A DNA stretch of 64,000 bases, taken from NCBI GenBank assembly GCA_018436595.1, contig JAHDLC010000010.1, forward strand, positions 103,371-167,370, given 5' to 3'. A model generated the notes under the pieces. It worked only from the letters and a program-made list of their open reading frames with translations. It was not told the DNA's origin and made no database searches. This DNA is from Synergistaceae bacterium. GTDB lineage: Bacteria; Synergistota; Synergistia; Synergistales; Aminobacteriaceae. The translations under genes were made by a program, and so were the position numbers. Below are positions 59,249 to 64,000 of the stretch, piece by piece; within the stretch, counting starts at the first letter, position 1; each line of letters begins with the position of its first letter.

Positions 59249-60637
59249 ATGTGGAAGGGAAGATTTACCGAAAACACCGCCCAGGCGGTCCAGAAATTCA
59301 CCCAGTCCCTCGACCTCGACTGGGCGCTCGCTTCCTATGACATCGAAGGGAGCGTCGCCCACGCCCGGATGCTCGGCTCCGAGGGGCTGATCCCCCCGGA
59401 AGAAGCCCGGCGGATCGAGGACGGGCTCAACAGGATCAGGGAAGAGATCGCTTCGGGAACCCTCGTTCCCACCCAGGAACTGGAAGACGTGCACATGAAC
59501 ATCGAAAGCCGCCTCATCGAACTCCTCGGGCCGACGGGCGCCAGGCTTCACACGGGACGGAGCAGGAACGACCAGGTTGCCGTCACCATGCGCCTCTTCC
59601 TCCGGGACCGGCTTCGGCACATAGCGTCCGGAATGGAGGCTCTTCTTTCCGTGCTGCTGGAACGGGCCGCCCGGCACATGGACGTCATCGTCCCCGGATT
59701 CACCCACCTGCAGCAGGCCCAGCCCATTTCCATGGGGCACTACTGGATGGCCCATTTCGCAGCCTTTTCCAGGGACTGCGAACGGCTGCTCTTCGCCCTC
59801 GGCTCACTCCGGGAATGTCCTCTCGGTGCGGGTGCCCTCGCCGGCTCCACCCTCCCCCTGAACCGGGAGATGACCGCAAAGGCGCTCGGATTCGCATCCC
59901 CCACCAGGAACAGCCTCGACACAGTGGCCCAGAGGGATTACATGGCGGACTACCATTCCTTCGCCGTCACCTTTGCCACCCACTGCAGCCGTCTCGCCGA
60001 GGACTTCGTCATCTACTCATCCAGGGAGTTCGGCTGGCTTCTCCTCCCCGACGCCTTCTGCACCGGCTCGAGCATGATGCCCCAGAAAAAGAACCCCGAC
60101 GTGCTGGAACTGCTCCGGGGGAAGACAGGACAGATCCTCGGCCATTTCCTCGACCTTCTCGTGACGCTCAAGGGCCTTCCCCTGACCTACGACCGGGACC
60201 TGCAGGAGGACAAGCGGGGACTCCAGGCTTCCCTGCGGACCGTTGAGGAGATGCTTGCCGTTCTGGTCCCCCTTCTGTCGGCGGTGGAAGTGGACGGGGA
60301 AAAGGCCGCTGAGGGAATGAACGACGGATTCCTTCTCGCCACCGACGTGGCCGAGTATCTTGTCGCAAAGGGTGTTCCGTTCCGGCAGGCCCACGGAATG
60401 GTGGGCGGCCTGGTGAAAGAGTGCCTCGCACGGAAAAAAGGACTGTTCGATCTCACCGGGGAAGAATGGAAAGAACTTCTTCCCGAAGCAGGTGAGGACC
60501 TGTTCCCGCTCCTCTCGCTCCGCTCGGCGGTGGAGCGGCGGAGGACCTACGGGGGCACGGCCTTCGACCAGGTGGCGAAACAGATCGAAGACGGAAAGGC
60601 TTTTCTGGAGAACTTCAGGGAATCTTTCAAACGCTAG
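59249..60637 (+). CDS. argH: Argininosuccinate lyase
   Basis: Last step of arginine synthesis: argininosuccinate to arginine and fumarate. It starts MWKGRF, with DVHMNIESRLIELLG and LHTGRSRNDQVAVTMRLFLRD in the first third. Catalytic His lies in GFTHLQQAQPISMGHY, and the fumarase/aspartase-superfamily signature GSSMMPQKKNPD is at about 273-284. At 462 aa it is complete. AAAGGAG precedes the ATG. No other arg gene is in the window. The 3' side opens into the repeat block, with no separate terminator seen. Confidence 0.98.
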   Translation: MWKGRFTENTAQAVQKFTQSLDLDWALASYDIEGSVAHARMLGSEGLIPPEEARRIEDGLNRIREEIASGTLVPTQELEDVHMNIESRLIELLGPTGARLHTGRSRNDQVAVTMRLFLRDRLRHIASGMEALLSVLLERAARHMDVIVPGFTHLQQAQPISMGHYWMAHFAAFSRDCERLLFALGSLRECPLGAGALAGSTLPLNREMTAKALGFASPTRNSLDTVAQRDYMADYHSFAVTFATHCSRLAEDFVIYSSREFGWLLLPDAFCTGSSMMPQKKNPDVLELLRGKTGQILGHFLDLLVTLKGLPLTYDRDLQEDKRGLQASLRTVEEMLAVLVPLLSAVEVDGEKAAEGMNDGFLLATDVAEYLVAKGVPFRQAHGMVGGLVKECLARKKGLFDLTGEEWKELLPEAGEDLFPLLSLRSAVERRRTYGGTAFDQVAKQIEDGKAFLENFRESFKR

Positions 60638-60668
60638 ATTGTGCTCGTTCAGAATGAGGTTTGGCCTC

Positions 60669-60875
60669 TGTCATCCCGAACAAGCGCAGCGATCGCGGAG
60701 CATCCCCGGAGGGGGAGGGATCTCGACGTTGTTTCGTTCTGATGCCCGTCCTCTGTTTTTTTGTCATCCTGAGGGCAGCTTCACGCCCGAAGGATCTCGG
60801 GGTTGCCTTTGCCTGTCATCCCGAACGAGAGAAGCGAGGAGGGATCTCGGGTTTGTTTTAGGTTTGCTCAACTGC
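60669..60875 (+). repeat. Long direct repeat, copy 1
   Basis: A 207-nt unit containing three REP-like sub-units, a run of T near 60757-60763 and the end sequence TTTGCTCAACTGC. It matches the copy 337-338 nt downstream with only a handful of substitutions and small indels. Confidence 0.93.
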
Positions 60876-61005
60876 GAGATCCTTCACTTCGTTCAGGATG
60901 ACAACCCCAGCCGTCCCGGACGGCCGAAGCAGCCCGTCGTCCCGAGGAGCGGTTTCGGCGACGATCGCGTCCCCGGAGGGGAGGAATCCCGGGGTTGCCC
61001 CTGCT

Positions 61006-61213
61006 TGTCATCCCGAACAAGCGCAGCGATCGCGGAGCATCCCCGGAGGGGGGGAGGGACCTCGACGTTGTTTCGTTCTGATGCCCGTTCTCTGTTTTTT
61101 GTCATCCTGAGGGCAGCTTCACGCCCGAAGGATCTCTGGGTTGACTTTGCCTGTCATCCCGAACGAGAGAAGCGAGGAGGGATCTCGGGTTTGTTTTAGG
61201 TTTGCTCAACTGC
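61006..61213 (+). repeat. Long direct repeat, copy 2
   Basis: The 208-nt second copy. Differences from copy 1 include two extra G's in the G-run near 61048, C for T in GGACCTCG, one fewer T in the T-run and GACTTTGCC for GCCTTTGCC. The high identity suggests recent duplication or gene-conversion-like upkeep. Confidence 0.93.
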
Positions 61214-61306
61214 CAAATCCCTCGCATCCGCTCGGGATGGCAACGCTCAGGATGACACCGTTGACGGTTAAAGAAGACTATTTTTTAGAACAATCGGTTT
61301 TCCGGC

Positions 61307-61334
61307 TTGACGGCTTCTGATTTTTGTGTAAAAT
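61307..61334 (+). promoter_or_regulatory. Promoter of the tRNA-Lys-Glu-Thr operon
   Basis: TTGACG (61307-61312), 16-bp spacer and TAAAAT (61329-61334), ending 27 nt before tRNA-Lys. A near-consensus housekeeping promoter. Confidence 0.8.
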
Positions 61335-61361
61335 AATCACTTGCGCACGCCGGAAAGAGTC

Positions 61362-61437
61362 GAGCCGTTAGCTCAGATGGCAGAGCACCGGACTTTTAAT
61401 CCGGGTGTCGTGGGTTCGACTCCCACACGGCTCACCA
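61362..61437 (+). tRNA. tRNA-Lys (anticodon TTT)
   Basis: 76 nt with perfect acceptor pairing GAGCCGT/ACGGCTC, discriminator A and encoded CCA. The anticodon stem CCGGA/TCCGG surrounds CTTTTAA, giving TTT. The T-arm is GTGGG-TTCGACT-CCCAC. First gene of a three-tRNA operon. Confidence 0.98.
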
Positions 61438-61444
61438 TTTTAAC

Positions 61445-61520
61445 GGTCCCATCGTCCAGTGGCCTAGGACACAGCCCTTTCAAGGCTGTGACACGGGTTC
61501 GAATCCCGTTGGGACCGCCA
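61445..61520 (+). tRNA. tRNA-Glu (anticodon TTC)
   Basis: 76 nt; acceptor GGTCCCA/TGGGACC, discriminator G, encoded CCA. The anticodon stem CAGCC/GGCTG holds CTTTCAA, giving TTC. It starts 7 nt after tRNA-Lys. Confidence 0.98.
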
Positions 61521-61533
61521 TCTTTTATAATGT

Positions 61534-61609
61534 GCCGGTGTAGCTCAGTTGGCAGAGCAGCGCACTCGTAATGCGCAGGTCGGCAGTTCAAGTCTGCCCG
61601 CCGGCTCCA
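61534..61609 (+). tRNA. tRNA-Thr (anticodon CGT)
   Basis: 76 nt; acceptor GCCGGTG/CGCCGGC with one G-T pair, discriminator T, encoded CCA. The anticodon stem GCGCA/TGCGC holds CTCGTAA, giving CGT. Last tRNA of the operon, 8 nt before the terminator stem. Confidence 0.98.
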
Positions 61610-61617
61610 GTAACAGC

Positions 61618-61650
61618 AAGGGTTCCCGTGGAAATCGGGAGCCCTTTTTT
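61618..61650 (+). terminator. Intrinsic terminator of the tRNA operon
   Basis: AAGGGTTCCCG (61618-61628) pairs with CGGGAGCCC plus the first T's (61636-61646), with one T-G pair, around a 7-nt loop. A run of six T's follows. Confidence 0.88.
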
Positions 61651-61754
61651 GTTGCCTGTATCTCACCCGTGTGTCCCAGCCTCCACATAGCCTCCAGTAT
61701 CCATTCCTCCGGAAAATACCTCCTCAAATCCGCGGCGTCTCAAAGTGTCGCTCA

Positions 61755-61795
61755 ATGAAAAGATACCTGCGGCAAGGCTCTTTTCATGCTATCAT
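61755..61795 (+). promoter_or_regulatory. Inverted repeat abutting an extended -10 ahead of the histidine phosphatase gene
   Basis: ATGAAAAGA (61755-61763) and TCTTTTCAT (61779-61787) form a perfect 9-bp inverted repeat with a 15-nt loop. The downstream arm runs into TGCTATCAT (61787-61795), an extended -10-like element. No clear -35. An operator function is only inferred. Confidence 0.35.
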
Positions 61796-61830
61796 CGTCG
61801 TATCAAAATGTTCGCTCTTCGGAGGCTATT

Positions 61831-62481
61831 GTGCCCAAAAAAAGACTTCTCCTCGTGCGCCACGGAAAGACGGAATGGAACGGACTCTCCCGTTTTCAGG
61901 GAAAAAGCGATGTCCCCCTCAACGATGAAGGAAAATGCCAGGCTGAGCTGCTGGCGGCAAGGCTGGAAGCCTGGCAGCCTGACGCCCTGTTTTCGAGCCC
62001 CCTGTCGAGGGCCCGGGAAACCGCGGAGACTCTTGCTTCCCGCAACCCCGGGATCTCTCCGGTTCTCTTGGAGGATCTGTCCGAGATAGGGTTCGGGAGC
62101 TGGGAAGGCCGTTCCATCCATGAGATCGAGTCCGCCGATCCCGAATCCTTCCGCAGATGGAAGGATTCCCCCTTCGATTATCCCCCTCCCGGGGGCGAAT
62201 CCTTCGCTTCCGTGGAATCCCGTGTGAGGTCGGCCTTGGGCGAAATCCTGTCAAAGGGCGGGGAAAGGATAGTGGTGGTGAGCCACGGAGGAATCCTCAG
62301 GGCCATGCTGGCTCTTCTCCTGGATCTTCCCCTCCGGCCGGTCTGGAAAATGAAGATCGCCAACTGCTCGGTCACCGGAATTGATGTGGGAAGGAAGGGA
62401 ACGTCCCTTGCCTTTCTCAACGACGATCTGCACGCCAGGATGTCGGGGGCGGAGCCGGAAAAGCTGCTCTTTCCGGTTTAG
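61831..62481 (+). CDS. Histidine phosphatase superfamily protein (phosphoglycerate-mutase-like)
   Basis: A 216-residue protein of the RHG/histidine phosphatase family. The catalytic LLLVRHGKTEWN with the phospho-His is at residues 6-17. DVPLNDEGKCQA and FSSPLSRARETAE follow, then GFGSWEGRS and the second His in VVSHGGILRAML. Candidates include cofactor-dependent phosphoglycerate mutase-like phosphatase and alpha-ribazole phosphatase (CobC); no cobalamin gene is adjacent to decide. GTG at 61831 follows GGAGG by 5 nt; an upstream ATG at 61786 lacks such a site. Confidence 0.93.
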   Translation: MPKKRLLLVRHGKTEWNGLSRFQGKSDVPLNDEGKCQAELLAARLEAWQPDALFSSPLSRARETAETLASRNPGISPVLLEDLSEIGFGSWEGRSIHEIESADPESFRRWKDSPFDYPPPGGESFASVESRVRSALGEILSKGGERIVVVSHGGILRAMLALLLDLPLRPVWKMKIANCSVTGIDVGRKGTSLAFLNDDLHARMSGAEPEKLLFPV

Positions 62482-62507
62482 ACTTCTTTTTCTCTTGCTG
62501 GTACAAT
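62478..62507 (+). promoter_or_regulatory. Candidate promoter of the sigma-factor gene
   Basis: TTAGAC (62478-62483), 18-bp spacer and TACAAT (62502-62507) preceded by TGG, an extended -10. It lies in the short gap after the phosphatase gene, about 35 nt before the sigma-factor start codon. Confidence 0.5.
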
Positions 62508-62542
62508 TAAATGCGTTGCCGAGCAAAGGAGGCGCATGAGCC

Positions 62543-63229
62543 ATGTCTGACCGGGAGCAGGATGCGCACGCCGCAGGTTCCCTTCTCTTCCCCGGAAAGC
62601 AGGGAGAGAATAGCAGTACCCATCCGGGACGAACGGAGCCCCGGGATCATTCCGTAAATGAAAGAACCCTCTCGCCCGAGAGGGAAGAGGAATTGTGGCG
62701 GAGGCTCTCCTCCTCCGGCGACGAGGACGCCAGGGATGAAATCATTGTTGCTTACCGTCCCCTTGTATTTTGGCTGGCACGGAAATTCCGCGTCCGGCCG
62801 TCCTCTTACCAGGATCTCATCCAGGAGGGAATGGTGGCGCTGATCAGGGCAGTGGACAAGTTCGAGCCCGAGCGTCACCTCCGGTTCACCACCTACGCCT
62901 TCTACCGGATCAAGGGACAGATGGTGAATTTCCTCCAGAGGAGCGAACTCAAGGCTCCCGTTCCCGTGGATGACGAGTACCTCATGCCCGAGGATTCCTT
63001 CGCCCCTGATTCCTTTGAAACACTCATCGCTGTGTCCGAGGAAATGCACCGCCTTCCAGCGAAGGAGGAAGAGATAGTCAAGGCTCTCCTCGTGGAAGGG
63101 CAGGACGCCAAGGATGTGGCCAGGAAACGGGGCATCGACATCAGCCATGTCTACCGGCTCAAGCGGAACGGGGTGGCGAAGCTGCGCAAGTGGCTTGGCC
63201 CGGAAGGAGACGCCACAAACAGGGCCTGA
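62543..63229 (+). CDS. Sigma-70-family RNA polymerase sigma factor (small, RpoD-unlike)
   Basis: A 228-residue sigma factor with region 2 at about 65-130 (AYRPLVFWLARKFRVRPSSYQDL, QEGMVALIRAVDKFEPERHLRFTTYA, FYRIKGQMVNFLQR) and a short region 4 (PAKEEEIVKALLVEGQDAKD, then RGIDISHVYRLKRNGVAKL) at about 170-225. The first 45 residues are low-complexity. Regions 1 and 3 are reduced, so it belongs to the alternative group; its regulon is unknown. AAAGGAGG precedes the ATG. The next gene encodes a single-span membrane protein 53 nt on. Confidence 0.92.
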   Translation: MSDREQDAHAAGSLLFPGKQGENSSTHPGRTEPRDHSVNERTLSPEREEELWRRLSSSGDEDARDEIIVAYRPLVFWLARKFRVRPSSYQDLIQEGMVALIRAVDKFEPERHLRFTTYAFYRIKGQMVNFLQRSELKAPVPVDDEYLMPEDSFAPDSFETLIAVSEEMHRLPAKEEEIVKALLVEGQDAKDVARKRGIDISHVYRLKRNGVAKLRKWLGPEGDATNRA

Positions 63230-63282
63230 TACGGGATAAGAGTTATGCGGCACAGACTTTTATCTCCCGGGGGGACTGCCCA

Positions 63283-63888
63283 ATGGAAAAAAAGATCGCC
63301 CGAATAGCCCGGTGGCTCGACAGGTGTTCCAAAGCATGTTCCGCCATGTCGTGGCAGAGCGCATTGCTTGACATGGAATGCGCGAAGGCCGAGCTTGAGG
63401 AAGCCCGGGCGCAGCTGTGGGCCAGGGCTGAGGGCAGCACCCAGGCCTCTCCCGTGGTGCGCAGGGCGGGACGGATGGCACTGGCGGCGGTCCTGGGACT
63501 GTTTCTCGTCCTTTCGGTAGCCGGTCCCGTGGCGGTCCACACGGCAAGAGAAGCTGTATCCATTGCTTCCGGACCATCCATCGAATGGGTTTCCACCGAT
63601 GAAAAGGCCCTTCTTTCGGCCCTCCGTCGGAGCCTGAGCGACGCCAACCTGGCCCGTCTCTCTGCGGAACCGGAAGAAAGTGGCCCGGCCGGGAAAGCTG
63701 AGACAACCACTGTCGCCCGGCAGACTGATTCTAGTCGGAATTCGATGGCCCGCCAGAGGGGGCCAAAAGAAAAATTACAGAATCCCTCCTCTTCCGGCAG
63801 GGAATTTGATACAATAATCACTCTGGTACAGATCGGGCAAAAGGCTCTTAGGGAAAGGGAGTCCGCGATTCGTTTCGATGCCCCGTAA
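63283..63888 (+). CDS. Single-span membrane protein downstream of the sigma factor, unknown
   Basis: Not recognised. The 201-residue protein has a helical N-terminal cytoplasmic part of about 60 residues (WQSALLDMECAKAELEEARAQ). One membrane span follows (about 68-88, LAAVLGLFLVLSVAGPVAV), then a Ser/Glu/Arg-rich extracytoplasmic tail of about 110 residues. The layout, cytoplasmic helix-span-outer domain directly after a sigma factor, is like an anti-sigma factor, but no ZAS or known anti-sigma motif is seen. The ATG follows GGGGGG at a distance of about 9 nt. Confidence 0.78.
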   Translation: MEKKIARIARWLDRCSKACSAMSWQSALLDMECAKAELEEARAQLWARAEGSTQASPVVRRAGRMALAAVLGLFLVLSVAGPVAVHTAREAVSIASGPSIEWVSTDEKALLSALRRSLSDANLARLSAEPEESGPAGKAETTTVARQTDSSRNSMARQRGPKEKLQNPSSSGREFDTIITLVQIGQKALRERESAIRFDAP

Positions 63889-63925
63889 CGAAGTTTTTTC
63901 CATTTTCCGGAAGGAGAGATCGTGC

Positions 63926-64000
63926 GTGAATGTAGATCTGAAAAAATCGTGGCGGATCCTGGTGCTCCTCTTTGCTGTAATCCTGTTGCCGAATGCCGCC
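63926..64000 (+). CDS. Start of a secreted protein (runs off the right edge)
   Basis: Only 25 codons are visible. AAGGAGAG ends 7 nt before the GTG. The peptide reads MNVDLKKSWRILVLLFAVIL then LPNAA: a basic start, a long hydrophobic core and a small-residue end, as in a Sec signal peptide. Nothing can be said of the mature protein. Confidence 0.6.
   Translation, partial: MNVDLKKSWRILVLLFAVILLPNAA

Larger units (their letters stand above)
60638..61361. repeat. Gene-free block of intergenic repeats between argH and the tRNA operon
   Basis: No gene is supported in these 724 nt. Most of it is made of short units beginning TGTCATCC[C/T]GA and ending near GGATCTCGGG, in both orientations. Plus-strand units start at about 60669, 60762, 60814, 61006, 61100 and 61152. 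Inverted units occur near 60876-60903 and 61214-61258. Opposite units can pair as long hairpins. This is a REP-like intergenic repeat family of a kind seen in many bacterial genomes. The last 55 nt hold the tRNA promoter. Confidence 0.9.

Noticed and set aside
60661..61199. Open frames in the argH-tRNA gap, translating to peptides such as VILRAASRPKDL and ACHPEREKR
   Set aside because: They are translations of the repeat units, recur in several frames and lack ribosome sites. Such frames are well-known false genes.
61341..61727. Open frames on both strands across the three tRNA genes
   Set aside because: They read straight through tRNA-Lys, tRNA-Glu and tRNA-Thr; peptides like SSVGRAAHS are typical tRNA translations.
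1..64000. CRISPR arrays, insertion sequences, prophage or defence genes
   Set aside because: No regularly spaced short repeats with unique spacers, transposase, integrase other than xerC, or phage structural genes were seen. The 207-nt repeats are too long and too few for CRISPR.

Overview
The window is about 62% GC and gene-dense. It most likely comes from a member of the Synergistota, an anaerobic amino-acid fermenter; an Aminivibrio-like genus is a guess. Four things point there together: a codV/xerC-hslV-hslU-codY block running straight into a Bacillus-type fla/che cluster, an iorAB indolepyruvate:ferredoxin oxidoreductase, a TctABC tricarboxylate-type transporter, and high-GC codon use with many GTG/TTG starts and 1-4 nt gene overlaps. 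Genus and species cannot be fixed from sequence reading alone.

Layout. (1) 1-3620, minus strand: phoU followed by tctC-tctB-tctA, with tctA running off the left edge. (2) 3744-5243: a FAH-family hydrolase, a strong bidirectional terminator, tRNA-Ser(TGA) on the minus strand and a small CoA-binding protein. (3) 5288-8784: a clear promoter, then a 4HBT thioesterase, iorA, iorB and a pseudopilin-like protein. (4) 8871-19221: a housekeeping run lepB-ylqF-rnhB-(FliK-like ylqG)-(flhX/ylqH)-yraN-comM-dprA-smg-topA-trmFO, nearly all overlapping or touching. (5) 19384-58064: a motility superoperon. It opens with xerC-hslV-hslU-codY and continues flgB-flgC | fliE-fliF-fliG-fliH-fliI-fliJ-slt-motE-fliK-flgD-flgE-flbD-motA-motB-fliL-fliM-fliY-cheY-fliO-fliP-fliQ-fliR-flhB-flhA-flhF-flhG-pilZ-cheB-cheA-cheC-cheD-(unknown tail-anchored protein)-sigD-fapA and three unknown genes. 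An internal terminator and promoter sit between flgC and fliE. (6) 58167-60637: an S1-domain protein, a DUF501 protein and argH. (7) 60638-61361: a gene-free block of long direct repeats and REP-like palindromes. (8) 61307-61650: a tRNA-Lys/Glu/Thr operon with promoter and terminator. (9) 61831-64000: a histidine phosphatase, a sigma factor, a single-span membrane protein and the start of a secreted protein.

How it works together. The central 38.7 kb encodes most of a flagellum: rod, MS ring, C ring, the whole export gate and its ATPase, the hook and its length control, stator, the FlhF/FlhG placement proteins, a PilZ brake and the flagellar sigma factor. It also encodes the CheA/B/C/D/Y core of chemotaxis. 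No cheW, cheR, receptor, flagellin, flgM, flgK/L or fliD gene lies in the window. CodY, a nutrient-sensing repressor best known from Bacillota, is the fourth gene of the same block, so nutrient state and motility may be linked. The thioesterase-IorAB unit fits reductive, CoA-dependent catabolism of aromatic amino acids.

No wholly new defence or mobile system was found. The items most worth follow-up are the unknown proteins around sigD, the possible leaderless, CodY-boxed start of xerC, the FlhB NPTR site, the FliY that has lost its phosphatase motif, the operator-like palindromes at phoU, and the repeat block.
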